DNA of 64,000 bases, taken from positions 17,133,383-17,197,382 of the forward strand of contig NC_135252.1 of assembly GCF_964204865.1 (NCBI RefSeq), given 5' to 3'. The notes beneath the pieces are model-generated. The model searched no databases. It was given only the letters and a program-made list of their open reading frames with translations, and was not told the origin of the DNA. Position numbers and translations under genes: made by a program. This document shows, piece after piece, positions 11,884-23,869 of this stretch (position 1 is its first letter; each line of letters opens with the position of its first letter). The DNA comes from Styela clava (taxonomy: Eukaryota > Chordata > Ascidiacea > Stolidobranchia > Styelidae).

Positions 11884-12750
11884 TGAGTTTACTTGGTATT
11901 TATGGTTTCGTCAGAGAATTAGCAAATAGAAATTGGTGAAATATTAACTTTTGTCGCGGATGCAGACATGGAGGAAAGCTAGGTACCGTACACAGTAAAC
12001 ACAAATACCGTTTCTGTCAAAAAATATACAGCTTAGATATTTTAGTATGTTTTCAGAATAAAATTTCCGACAGCTTCAGAGTCGTATCATTTAAATTGTA
12101 TGCATTATTTATGTGTAGACAACTTTGTCAACGAGTTCGCATTCTGCTAATTGCCATAACTTGATCATTGGCGATCCTAACCGCACAACGCAGGTTTCGA
12201 AATGAACATCCCATCAATGTTAGCCGATCATAATTTTGTCGTAAATGCGTCTGTGAATTTACAAGTGTGAAGAGAAATCGTATTCGGGCTTTATTTCATT
12301 AATATCAATTCGATTTAGTTTATCTCATCTTTCAAAGACGAATCTGCAACTGTTCGTAATATTCTGTAATAAGTGTCATTTTAGAGAATTGTAAATTGCA
12401 ATGAGTTTTGTTCCGGCGATTACTTCACAGAATTACAAAGACAGTAATACAATTTTGTTGATCATCGTTTACAAACATATCGCGCTGAGAATGCTTAATC
12501 TAATGTATAAAATGGTAGACATAACTTAGTCCTACTACAACCTGAGGTCTACCACAATATGTCGTTTACCCGTGTGCAGATTCAGATCCTTCCTCGGCCT
12601 TGTTAACATCGATTAAGGGCAATTCAGAATGTTAAAGAAGTAGTTTTTCACTCTCACTTTAGTACAAGCTTGGGGTAGAATTTACGCTATAATCTTGTTC
12701 TCTATTTTCACGTATTTGTAGCTATTTATTAGTTTATTCGTCGTAAAACA
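11884..12750. promoter_or_regulatory. Divergent intergenic region, esterase / aminoacylase-1a
   Basis: 867 bases between two genes transcribed away from each other, so both promoters (or unrecognised 5' exons) should lie here. No TATA box, repeat or other specific element could be assigned. The regulatory call rests only on position. Confidence 0.4.
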
Positions 12751-13968
12751 ATGGTTGATAATAGTGCTTTTGATCGCGACAATGCTGTAAATAAGTTTCG
12801 AGACTATTTAAGAATAAAGTCTGTCCATCCGGATCCCGATTACGCATCTGCGGTTGACTTTTTGGTGGAATATGCGAAAGAATTACAGTTAGAATTCAAG
12901 CGCGTTGAGGTTGGAAAAAATCGGAAAATTATCGTAATTATGACACTACCAGGAAATAATCCGAATCTGTCTTCCATTCTTCTGAATTCCCATATGGACG
13001 TAGTCCCGGTGTTTTTGGAAAATTGGAAGTGTGATCCTTGGGCTGCAATAAAAGATGATAATGGCGATATTTACGGCAGGGGTGCTCAAGATATGAAAAG
13101 CGTCGGTATACAGTATTTAGAGGCAATTAGAATTTTGACCAAAATCAACAAAATGTCATTTGAACGAACAATTCATCTCACATTTGTTCCAGACGAAGAA
13201 ATTGGTGGCGGACAGGGGATGGGTATGTTTTTGGACACTCCAGAATTTGAAGCGATGAACGTTGGATTAGCATTAGACGAAGGACTTGCAAATCCTGGCA
13301 GCAATTACTCCGTTTATTACGGAGAACGAAGCCCGTGGTGGACTCGTGTTATATGTAGAGGAAATCCTGGACACGGATCCAGATTTATACAAAATACAGC
13401 TGCAGAAAAGTTGCAGAAAGTGATGGATAGTTTCTTGGAATTTCGTAAAACCGAGGAGAAACGACTGAATTGTACCACTTGCATGTGCCTTGGTGACGTC
13501 ACATCAGTAAATCTAACAATGCTCCAGGGAGGTGTACAACCTAATGTCGTTCCAGAAGAATTCGCTGCTACTTTTGACATACGTATTCCGCCGACCGTAG
13601 ACTTGAAAGATTTTGAAAATAAAATTTCAAAATGGTGTGAACAAGCTGGGAAAGACGTAACATTTGAATTTTTACAGAAAAGTACGATTCAGTCAATAAC
13701 AAAAGCCGATGATTCAAATCCGTGGTGGAAAGCATTCACCTCAACTTTAAAAAAGAGAGGAGTTGAGGTTACGAAGGAAATATTTTCCGGAGCTACTGAT
13801 GGCCGTTATCTGAGAGAACGAGGATATCCAGTAATTGGATTTAGTCCGATGCGGAATACGCCGGTGTTGCTTCATGACAACAACGAATTTCTCAACGAGA
13901 ATGTGCTCATTGAAGGAATAGATGTATATTGTGACATCATTCCAGCGATTGCGAATTTGAAATTCTAA
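12751..13968 (+). CDS. ACY1: Aminoacylase-1 (N-acyl-L-amino-acid amidohydrolase), copy a
   Basis: A single 405-codon frame, close to the roughly 408 residues of vertebrate ACY1. This M20 zinc peptidase cleaves N-acetylated amino acids in the cytosol. Visible active-site parts: NSHMDVVPV with His81 and Asp83, YGRGAQDMK with bridging Asp114, VPDEEIGGG with catalytic Glu149 and zinc-binding Glu150, LDEGLANP, NPGHGSRF in the dimerisation-lid part, TSVNLTMLQGG, and LLHDNNEFL with the last metal-binding His near residue 375. All are intact, so it should be active. The gene has no introns although vertebrate ACY1 has many. A tandem paralogue of equal length follows 505 bases downstream on the same strand. 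The ATG was chosen because it starts the homology at the expected distance from the first motif. Confidence 0.95.
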   Translation: MVDNSAFDRDNAVNKFRDYLRIKSVHPDPDYASAVDFLVEYAKELQLEFKRVEVGKNRKIIVIMTLPGNNPNLSSILLNSHMDVVPVFLENWKCDPWAAIKDDNGDIYGRGAQDMKSVGIQYLEAIRILTKINKMSFERTIHLTFVPDEEIGGGQGMGMFLDTPEFEAMNVGLALDEGLANPGSNYSVYYGERSPWWTRVICRGNPGHGSRFIQNTAAEKLQKVMDSFLEFRKTEEKRLNCTTCMCLGDVTSVNLTMLQGGVQPNVVPEEFAATFDIRIPPTVDLKDFENKISKWCEQAGKDVTFEFLQKSTIQSITKADDSNPWWKAFTSTLKKRGVEVTKEIFSGATDGRYLRERGYPVIGFSPMRNTPVLLHDNNEFLNENVLIEGIDVYCDIIPAIANLKF

Positions 13969-14473
13969 TGTTGGTTAGAAATATTTGCCAATTTTTCGAG
14001 ACAATCTATCTGAAGATTTGCAAGTGCATTTCATCCATCATTTCATAAAATGTAACGATTAACAATCTTGTTTTTTGAATATTTCGATTTATTGTTAATA
14101 CCTCCTCAATTTTCCTTTACTCCATCTTTTATTTAAAAACTCATGTCCACCGCATCAATCAGTGTTTAACATTTCAGCCAAGGACAAACTGGAAATTTTA
14201 TAAGACAAAGTAATGTCTTACGGATCGGCTGTTGCTTGTCTGAATTCTTATTCACAGGGAAAGTGTGAAAATACCCATGCAAAGTTAGCAAATGAATTGC
14301 TCTGTGTATTTGTACAAATGTTTTATGGTCGCTACATATTTCCGATTGTATTTTGCTGTCTGTCTGTAGCAGTTTTGCTGTGGTCAGTCATAGAAAACAC
14401 CAAGATGAGAATACATTTGTTTCATTCTTAAAATTCTGTTTATACAGAAACGACGTTTAATTATTACTATATA
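13969..14473. other. Spacer between the two aminoacylase genes
   Basis: About 505 bases. It contains a 72-codon open frame at 14213-14431 without recognisable similarity, which I do not call a gene. It must hold the 3' end of copy a and the promoter of copy b unless the two are co-transcribed; 505 bases is long for a trans-spliced operon spacer. Confidence 0.45.
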
Positions 14474-15691
14474 ATGCATTGTGGTGAATTTGACAAAGAT
14501 TTAGCTGTTCAAAAATTTCAAGAATATTTGAAAATAAAGTCTGTTCATCCTGATCCCGATTATGCTTCAGCTGTGACGTTCTTGGAAAGATATGCGAAGG
14601 AGTTGCGACTAGATGTAAAGCGAATTGAGGTTGGAGCTAATCGCAGGGAAATAATCGTTATGACGATACCAGGAAAGGATCCTAGTCTTCCTTCCATTTT
14701 GCTAAATTCTCATACTGATGTTGTACCGGTATTTCTTGAACACTGGAAGTACGATCCATGGGCGGCTGTGAAAGATGACAAAAGAGATATATATGGACGT
14801 GGCGCACAAGATATGAAATGTGTTGGCATACAATATTTGGAGGCAATCAGAGTGTTGAAGGTTATTAGAAAGGAATCTTTCCAAAGAACAATACACATTT
14901 CATTTGTACCTGATGAGGAAATCAATGGCGGCCAATTGGGAATGAAACTATTTTTGGACACGGCAGAATTCAAAGCTTTGAATATTGGTTTTGCCTTGGA
15001 CGAAGGACTAGCGAACCCGGACAATAAATATTCCGTCTTCTATGGAGAAAGGAGTCCGTGGTGGGTGCGGGTCAAATGTCACGGAAACCCTGGTCACGGT
15101 TCTAGATTTATTTCGAACACCGCCGCGGAAAAGGTACAAAAAGTCATCAATTCGTTTTTATCTTTCAGAAGCTCGGAAGAATCTCGTTTAAATGGCGATT
15201 CGTGCATGTTTCTCGGGGATGTGACTTCGGTAAATCTCACTATGCTAGAAGGTGGTGTGCAACCAAACGTCGTGCCTGAAGAGTTTATAGCAACTTTCGA
15301 TATTAGGATTCCCCCTTCGGTTGACTTGAATGCATTTGAAGATAAAATTACGAGTTGGTGTAAAGAGGCTGGTGATGACGTCACCTTCGAATTTTTGAGT
15401 AAAAACAAGAACCAGAAAACTACCAGTACAAAAGAGGATAACCCATGGTGGGCTGCGTTTGCCGGAGTACTACAACGTAGAGGTGTTGGAATAGTAAAAG
15501 AAATATTTCCTGCAGCTACCGACGGTCGTTTTCTACGAGAAATTGGCTACCCAGTGATTGGTTTCAGTCCAATGCGGAATACTCCAATATTGCTACACGA
15601 TAACAACGAGTTTCTTAATGAAGAAATATTCTTGGAGGGAATTGAGGTGTACTGTGAATTGTTGCCTGCTCTTGCTAATTTGAAAATGTAA
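14474..15691 (+). CDS. ACY1: Aminoacylase-1, copy b
   Basis: Single 405-codon frame, same length as copy a and similar to it throughout. It keeps NSHTDVVPV, YGRGAQDMKCVGIQYLEA, VPDEEINGG, LDEGLANP, NPGHGSRF and LLHDNNEFL, so all M20 metal and catalytic residues are present. Its DMKCV and NSHTDVVP wording is closer to vertebrate ACY1 than copy a (DMKSV, NSHMDVVP). The third-base usage differs strongly between the two copies, so the duplication is old rather than recent. It is also intronless. Expected role: cytosolic removal of acetyl groups from acetylated amino acids; a difference in substrate range between copies is possible but not visible. Confidence 0.95.
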   Translation: MHCGEFDKDLAVQKFQEYLKIKSVHPDPDYASAVTFLERYAKELRLDVKRIEVGANRREIIVMTIPGKDPSLPSILLNSHTDVVPVFLEHWKYDPWAAVKDDKRDIYGRGAQDMKCVGIQYLEAIRVLKVIRKESFQRTIHISFVPDEEINGGQLGMKLFLDTAEFKALNIGFALDEGLANPDNKYSVFYGERSPWWVRVKCHGNPGHGSRFISNTAAEKVQKVINSFLSFRSSEESRLNGDSCMFLGDVTSVNLTMLEGGVQPNVVPEEFIATFDIRIPPSVDLNAFEDKITSWCKEAGDDVTFEFLSKNKNQKTTSTKEDNPWWAAFAGVLQRRGVGIVKEIFPAATDGRFLREIGYPVIGFSPMRNTPILLHDNNEFLNEEIFLEGIEVYCELLPALANLKM

Positions 15692-16433
15692 ATTTGTTTT
15701 TAATTTTCAGTTGTGTGACACAACGACAAATCTGTCTTCATATCCTTAATTGACAATAATTTATGCAAAATTAAAATATTCGAATTAAAATATGTATTTT
15801 GTTTAATAATGTTGTTTTCTTTTCGTAGAGGTCTAAAGTTGGTCACCCTTCGGAAATTCAAAATCTGTGATTAAGGGTACACAAGCGACTGCATACCCAA
15901 TCCAGATGCAAAACTGGAACATATATTTGGTTAGATGCTTTCGCTCTGTCGTTCGACGTCAAACTTACACATAGTGCAGTACTTTCACCATTCTGCCTCA
16001 AAAGATTGCTAAATCATAGTGTGACTGCGGCACGCATGACAAATTTATTCGTTACAATTAATAATTCGGCCATGATTGTAAAGAATATCATGTTGCAATT
16101 TTCCACATCGAAATTGAATTACTCATATACAATTATTTAATTATCAAGTTGTCATTGTTTCGAAGGTTTCAACTCTTGACTCGAATAAGTGTCGTGCGAA
16201 AATACCCACTAAACTCAAGGCGTTTTTAGATGGCTATATTCGCGAATTAAAATTTCCAGATGGGCAATGTGGTTGACTTTACATCAGCTTGGCTGCCGTC
16301 CGAGACGTTGGTATGATTATTAATTACCAATTACGGTAATTAGGGATTATCGGAATGTTGATTGGTCGATAGCGTCGTCGGTTTTGGGCGGGAAAGCCAA
16401 GAAGGCAACGTGCTATCTTCCCACAGTCACAGC
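15692..16433. other. Intergenic stretch after aminoacylase-1b
   Basis: AT-rich except for a more GC-rich patch around 16370-16470 that could be a promoter or first exon (see the small membrane-protein candidate). No repeat or exon was otherwise recognised. Confidence 0.4.
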
Positions 16434-19400
16434 ATGACGAAGAGCGGGAAGGTTGTTTTGTTCCTCAGCTACGTCGTTTCTCCTAAGAGGGTGAGTGTAA
16501 TGTTTCTATTATCTTGCGCCAATTTAGCGATCTAATTTTTAACCTTTTTTAAATGATCAACTTCCAGTAGGATTGTTAATGTGTCAACATTTCGCAACCG
16601 CCTTTATTTAGGAAATTTTAATCATCTTATGGGTTAGATTTTAACAGACTGACTGCCCAATTACTCATCATTTTTTATATAATTTACATTTGAAACGAGA
16701 ATAGTTACTTAGTTGACACGAACTATCTATCTGAATACTCCCAATAAATATGTAAATAGACGTACTTTTCTCTTGGAATAAACACTTATTGCAACAAGTC
16801 TTTCTATTGTTGGGTAAATTTTGTGAATTGCTTGCAAAATGCAGAGGGCGCATAAATTCTCTGCTACAGGTAAAAGAGTTGAGAAGAGCGTTACCAAATC
16901 ACTGTTGAGCTGTATTTGTTATCGGATTGTGTAAATCGAGTTTCGCTTCAATTTATTTTATGTTCTTGCTACTTTAGGGCAGCTAAAGACAGTCCGCCAA
17001 TATTTAAATTACTACATCAAAATTTTATGATTGGCTTCACATGCTGCCGTTACGTTTAATTGTACGCTCTTGTACAAAATTCTATCCAATTGAACTCGTC
17101 CAATCAAATATAAACGAGAATCGATAATTAAAATAAAGATTTGAACAAGCCAAAATAAAAGCATGAAAGCAGTATTATCGAATTTCATTTTAAACTTATA
17201 AGTAAGTATAAATTCCTCTCCTGTTAGTTATAAAGAACAAAATATATTCAGCCTCAATATACTTCGTGAAGGGGCTGATGGACGCATGCGTAATAGTTAT
17301 GAATATGAAGTTAACAAAGTTCGTAAATTTTGTTGTGTTGCATGTCTCTTCGTACATGTAGTCTTATTTAGTAGACGCTAAACCTAAATTTAACATTTTT
17401 TCTTGAATTCTATTCCAATAGGAATCCCATGTGATGGGATGGGACAGAAAACTATGTCCCATGGACAAGCCTGATAAATTCTATATAGCGAATAATATAC
17501 GAAGAAACTCAAGATAAGAACCTACCCCCTTTGTGCTATTTTCTAATTGTCACTGCTATGGTATATATTCAAAAAAAAAAACGCGAGCAGCAAGAAATTT
17601 GAATCCACGATCTTAAATCAAAATATTGTATATCTTTCTGTTACATACATACTTTCATTCAGGATTCCATAGTATTTCAAGAGGAAGAATATATTCAAGG
17701 ACACGAACCTGACCAACAAAAGTAAAATATAACATTTCCTTGTATCATCCATATCAACATTATTCTGGTTATCAAGTTGGAACATGGCATATTTTTGTCT
17801 GTTTTGAAAAGAGAAGATTTCGTGAGTTGCCCATCAACATCATTATTTTATGGGAAAACATTATAATAAATAATAGGATAAATTGAAGAAAAGAAGTAAT
17901 GTGTTCTGCATTTCATGCAACTATATCACACGCTAACTCATATATTCTAAAAATACCTACTTAATATTAATTAGGGTTCATTCTTGTAATGCAGGCTTTG
18001 TTAAAATAGTTTGCCCGATTGTGCGCGATTTTCACTTCTAAATTATGTGTTCGGGCACAGTTTTTATGCAGATTTTTTTGTAGTCTTAAATATCTCTCCT
18101 CCACATTGTGAAAAATGCTAAATAACAGTTAAAACATATTTTGCTAGAATGACTTGCTGCGGTTCGTAACTTGTTTCTCATTTTCATGATTGAAAATAAC
18201 TTTTCTTGCAATTGAAATAATCTTTCTTGCTTGAATTTTAGAAATTGGAAGATTATTCAGTTCGAGTCATAAGGAAAGATATCATGGACATATATATATA
18301 TATATACATATATATTCATGTATGAATACAGAAAAGTGAAGACGCAGTTTCTCAGCGAACAAGTATGTTGAAAGAAAACCTTTTTATGTACAATTTGGGT
18401 TTTATTATTATTTATTGTTTTATGTTTTTTGAAATATTGCTTATTCTATGACGTATGTTTGATTGAAAGTTCTGGCATTGTGGCACAAACTATAGAATAA
18501 GGATTATTCGCGACTGAGCTAATATCTAACGCTTTCTTTGTACGAACAAAACCTCCATCGTTTCCCATGAATAGATATCTGAAGTTAATTCTAAATGCAT
18601 TATACGTTATTGTTGATTTTCTTTAAAATTAGAAAGTTTGACTCACTTTATTCCTATTTTTCCAATTTCTGTCAATACTATGATAAGTTGGTCACATTTG
18701 GAACAAACGATGTAAACTATAAACGGCTACCTGAACATGAGTGCAATGTTTAACTCAAATATATATATAGACACACTGACTAAACGCGGTACCGGTATGC
18801 AACTTACACTGAAATCCGTTATCTGATAATTTAAAAGCTTCAAATCCATTTGCAAATATGTCCCACTGGCGCACCAATGTACATCGATGAAACCGCATAA
18901 CGGAAGCCGTCCAGCACGGTGAAATAAAGTTGTTGTTTATTTAAAAAAAAAAAATTAGGAATTTCAGACCCATTAGGAGACTTATATTAATATTACGCGA
19001 TCCAATCCAGCATCGATATACTATATGTTATATGGAACGTTATCACACACTGGTTTTTAAATAATCCCACGCTTTTCTTAATCTTAATCAAGTTTCTTAA
19101 TCAAACCAACAACGCAATCGTATTATTATTATTATTTACGTTTCCGTCCAACTTGACTATAGATATTATTTATACATTTTCACTAATAATATTCTCTGTA
19201 CTCCGTATTGGCCTGGTTACAATCCATCTGGCACTGATCAATTACGAAAATAAATCAATGACAGGGAGCCTGTTTTTATTGATGCTTACCCACGCGCTTA
19301 GTAACAAAATAATGAATTGATAGAAAAGAATACTCGTAAGACTTAGGTAGAAACCATTTTGTTCTGGGAAACGTCAAGCATATTTTTACCATATGAAAAA

Positions 19401-20483
19401 CATCAATTAACGTCAACTAATATGACAACGCTAAATTTAATATTAGTTACCCACCCAAAGTCTGATTGCGTAAGAATATTTCCATGTCTGATAAAATATA
19501 ATGAACGTTAATTTGGCATAGACTTAAACAGCATTTACTACAATCTGGAATCGCAGATTCTCAGATATTCGAAATTACTACTTCCAGCTCTGTAGGAATT
19601 CCGTATACGTAGCCAGCCCAAAGTTTTGGTGGGGGACAAATATCGTAATTTTAAGCAATGACATTGGGTTTGGGACACCACTTGAAGCAGAAAAAGATCA
19701 CATTTGATCGTCATGTCTTCATCCGTTTCATACAGGAAGAGGAGGCTCAGTCTCGGCAGTTGTCGCTTGTGGCATCATAGCGATCAATTGTTTTACTACG
19801 ATTTATTCTCACTTTACTGCAGGTTTTTCAAGAACTTTATAATTCAGAATTTTCTCTCGCTTTGAAATAGATTGAAGAGAAACAAAGTAAGTACGACTAT
19901 GTTTTCATATTGTTTGCTATCCGTGTTGAAACACACAAAAGCGCAAAGTATCGACAGAAAAATTGATAAAACATAACTTTGCATTTTAAATATATATTTT
20001 CAGTTATTTTCTTTATATATATATATCTATACATTTGATAAAAGACTTTTATTGGTCATAACAGTAAAAAAATTATTTCTTCGCATAACATATTTGTCAG
20101 CAAAGCTACTGGTCGCAAAATATTATTAATAATAAATAATTGTTAGATATATATATTTGCCTTCAGCGTTCGAAAGATAATTTAAGCAAGTCTGTTAGCT
20201 CAGATCTACATGGGTACCGTGAATAAAGTAGGCCCACTGTATTGCTATCAAATTTAAGATTTTACAGGTAAAATATACTCTTAATAATTTAATAACTGCT
20301 TTATAATTTTGGTGGCAGGAGAACAATGACACAATTACAACGACAGAAAAGAAGAAGCGTCAAAAGCATTTATTTTTGATTCACATATATATTGGTTTCT
20401 GTGTTTTCTTGTTTTGTATTGGTTTACTTCTTTATATTGTTGCGCATGCTGCGTTGGCGGCTCGCTTATTTTGGCTAGGATGA
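16434..20483 (+). CDS. Candidate two-exon small membrane protein (weak)
   Basis: Exon 1 candidate 16434-16490: an ATG in a locally GC-rich patch followed by 19 codons and a perfect donor AGG-GTGAGT. Exon 2 candidate 20319-20483: acceptor TTTTGGTGGCAG, a hydrophilic ENNDTITTTEKKKRQ part, then about 27 hydrophobic residues (FLIHIYIGFCVFLFCIGLL) and a stop. The phases match and give 73 residues with one C-terminal TM helix, a layout seen in small single-pass proteins. The 3.8-kb intron is long for this window and holds repeats. No homologue is recognised; the whole model is inference and may be chance. Confidence 0.25.
16491..20318. other. Gene-poor AT-rich stretch
   Basis: No gene recognised. 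It holds a (TA)n run at about 18291-18306 and one copy of a roughly 160-bp repeat (19548-19710) whose partner is at 20803-20960. Confidence 0.45.
19548..19710. repeat. Dispersed repeat F, copy 1
   Basis: Shares GGGACAAATATCGTAATTTT, AAGCAATGA-ATTG-GTTTG and GACACCACTT in the same order with 20803-20960. Diverged by roughly 20 percent by eye. Identity unknown. Confidence 0.65.
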
Positions 20484-20802
20484 AGTTTTGTCTCGGTTCC
20501 CGCACCGCCATCATTACGAGTTTTGAACTCCATCCTTGCTCCCCTCAAAGGTATTGCACTGTTTGACGTTTTTACCATTTTTGTCTTGTGGGGGAATGTG
20601 AGAATTAGAGGTCTGGCCCCGAGGCATTTAAAAAGCACTCGCTCTTAGACTTTCGGTGGAGGGAATTTCAACTTCCGAATTAACTCACCCGAAGACCGAA
20701 TTTTGACTTGAAACATGAAAGCTTTAAGGACGCTCAGTTAGTGATAACCTCTGTCTAGACCAGAGGTTTCGACTTTGTTTACCGCCGTTAGGAAAGTTTG
20801 GA

Positions 20803-20960
20803 ATTGTAGACTCTCATATATTCAACATTACTACTCACAGCTCCCTAGAGATTCCGCATACGTAGCATCCTTGGGATGAGGGACAAATATCGTAATTTTA
20901 AGCAATGATATTGAGTTTGAGACACCACTTCTTTGGGCAGAAAACTACCACATTTGATAA
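20803..20960. repeat. Dispersed repeat F, copy 2
   Basis: Direct-orientation partner of 19548-19710, about 1.25 kb apart. The block GGGACAAATATCGTAATTTT followed by AAGCAATGATATTGAGTTTG is the clearest match. Confidence 0.65.
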
Positions 20961-23869
20961 ACGAGAGAGCTGTGCTCAAATATATGGACACGTCCCAAGG
21001 TGTCGCTATTTTTTATTCTGACACATAAAAAACAAATCTCTTGAAGTCCACAGAAATTTTTGAAATAAGTAAAAGTAATAGCCTTCTGGCAAAAAAACTA
21101 TCTTTAACCACTGAAAATTCCAAAGAAATTGGTCCAGTATTCAAAGAGAAAAGCGATTTCATCATGACGAAAGAGGAGACTAACAAGAACAACAACATGA
21201 TATTGAAACGATCGTTATGCACACTGACGTGTCCAATAAGCAAACCAATTAGACAACTACTCTGCTCCATATTTCCAAAAATAGACCTAGCCACAGTTTG
21301 AAGCCCCACTATTCTCCTCGGTTACCAATTCACGATGACGGTGCAGCACACATAAATCAGAAAGGCAAGCTGAACCGATTAGAGCAGCTCAAGCCGTTGA
21401 CATTCGCACAGACGTCGTCTCGTTTAACAACTCTGCTACTCTGGTCTCTGAGCATCGTTAGATTTTTCAAGCCATCTGTGTTCCTAGGTTTCCTGTAAAT
21501 GAAGTGTGCCCGCGAGTGGTTCCATTAGTGCCGAATACACTTTAAAAAAAAATAACAGAAGAATCTTTTTCCAGAGTAGATTTCAGAAGGGAAATACTTC
21601 GCCCTCGTCTCACTGTTGGCATCTCTCACCCAGAAATCAAGAGACTCAAGTAGCCTACTCGTTTGAAGTCGCATTTGAAGATTCGGATACTCTTGTACTT
21701 TCCCAGATTATCTGGCGAGGGAGAAAAGGAGATGGTAAACTCGCGCCTTTCAGGCTCCTCGCAATGCGTGCCATTGTTGTTGCGTCTGTCCAAAGCTTCT
21801 GCAAATCGTATGCCAGAGAGGTGGCAAAAGATATTTGATTAAATTGTTTTTTAAATTAAATAAATTAATTTAAATTAAATTTCATTATGTATTAAAATGA
21901 GTATGCATGAGTGGGCGATTTAACAATATAATAGTTCGCGCCAATGGAACATTTGTTAGGTTAATTGCGAAACTTTTATTTTTTTTCAATGGACATTGTG
22001 CAAAGTCGTGATGGGAGATTTGCTCTGCGGAAGCACATTGAAACAGTTTTCCGTGAGACTTTTTGTAACAGAACCGGCTGAAAAATATGACTTTTGTGAT
22101 GAAACTGGCTGACAAAAAAAAAAATTGAATCCCACCACTGACTGAAATCAATTTTATTTATCTTAATTATTTTTGTACAATGTGTACTTTCGGTTTGTGA
22201 TAAAATAAACTACTGACTGACTGGGCTATATTATATATTTGGGTAATTTACAGTTTAATCAACACGCATGAGGTGAACGATTGGTTGATGGTGTTAGCGT
22301 GGAAAGATTCTTCCTATACTTAATGAGCATATATGCTATGTTCATTGCTATACTTTATCCTTGCAAAATTTTCAACGCTGATTTTGAGAGTGTTTCGGAA
22401 AGTTAGCGCTTACAAATTGGCTCACAATTCAAAACAATAAACCACGTGGCGCTTATAGGTACTTATAGCTAAGTTTGGACTAGTCTATCGTAGCGTTCGC
22501 GGTATCAAAATTGATTATTGCACCTAAACTAAAGGTCATGAGAAGACATATTGACAATTAAGTTATTTATTTACAACTATATTTTGGATAAATAACTAAA
22601 AACAGACGAATAACTCGCAAAACTTTCAAAAATATCGAATGTTTACAATCAGGCTCGAATATCTGTCTGAGCGAAAGAAGTTGCTGAGCGGCGGCATAAG
22701 TTTCAATTGTTACACCTTTGTAAACTTATTGCTGATTTGCAATTGTTATGGAAATGAACAAGGAAATCGGTGCTCGGGGAAACGACTGAAATATGTGTTA
22801 GATTTTACATTCACTAGGTCGCGCAAAATGTTATTTTTAAATGGTGGTTCCCCGCGAAGACGCGTCCGTTGATTTCACTGGCGAATGGCATGAATCGTTG
22901 CAAGATATCTGTAGCAAGAATACGAGTAACTTCGAAACTGTACCGGTACGGTTGCTGCAGTACCACGGTATACAAAAACTACAGGTAACTTACAGGTAAT
23001 CAAATCAAACACATGGAATTATTTTTAATTAGGCACAGTCTATTTGCAATGCCACTCCCTCCTAACTTTAGCATAGAATAATATATACAGATATAATAAA
23101 ATAATAGTAAATAATTTGAAGAGTTGTGATAAAAAAGTGTTTCTTCAGATCTTAGAGATGGTAGTTCGAGAGGAGCTTGTTCAGACATACATTGTAATAT
23201 TGGCTAATACTGTAACAATACAAAAACTTTTAATTATAAACCAACGCAGCAATGTCTGAATGCTGGAATGTGGGACATTCTATCAATAAAAGTTAAACCA
23301 AGGATTAGACATATTACTGGATATGATTTATGTGTACCAGAATTTATATCTCATTTATTTCAAAACTGTGCTTTTACACAAAATGTGTATGATTATGTTT
23401 TTTCTGTTGTATTACTGTATTCAAAATAAATGCAGTTATTTTTAAAAGTGTCATAGCAAGAATTAGAAAATCCTTTTAGGCAAGGAGAAATATAGAACAA
23501 TTGAGACAACAACCTAATTTCATAGAAGAGCTTGACATAATATGTAACAACCTATGACTTTTTCTGCTATCTATAATTAAAAAACATGAAAAAATAATTT
23601 AAATATACTGATAAACATGGTGAATTTCATCTGGAATCAACAATGGAACACTATGGATTACTTGACAATACTGAATGAACATATAGAATAACTGAGATCT
23701 TTGTTCATGTATATATTTGTTTGTTTTTTGTATGTAACTTTATGTATATAATTTATTTATCATTATCATTTATTTATTTGAAAATAATATAAATACTGAA
23801 AAAACAGACAGAAAGATTTATATGTCACTAATTCGTAGTTAGGAATATTATTTAGTTTTTCTAGCCAAA
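20961..23869. other. Intergenic stretch before HAUS7
   Basis: Only short frames of no recognisable similarity (for example 21041-21301 and 21506-21838). A partial hAT MITE end lies at 22060-22140. A strongly AT-rich run of TAAATTAAAT-like sequence is at 21838-21890. The final few hundred bases should hold the HAUS7 promoter. Confidence 0.45.
22060..22140. mobile_element. Partial hAT MITE end
   Basis: Contains AACAGAACCGGCTGA, then CTGGCTGACAAAA and the terminus TTGAATCCCACCACTG, as in the right end of the complete MITE at 27641-27779. No matching left end CAGTGGTGGG is visible upstream, so the copy is truncated. Confidence 0.7.

Noticed and set aside
14702-15408. Minus-strand frames of 64-104 codons
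   Set aside because: Shadows of aminoacylase-1b on the opposite strand.
18241-18364. Possible middle exon of the small membrane-protein candidate
   Set aside because: It would translate a (TA)n microsatellite into a repeat of Tyr and Ile, which is unlikely to be coding.
21506-21838. 110-codon frame
   Set aside because: No recognisable domain, no splice context and unremarkable composition.
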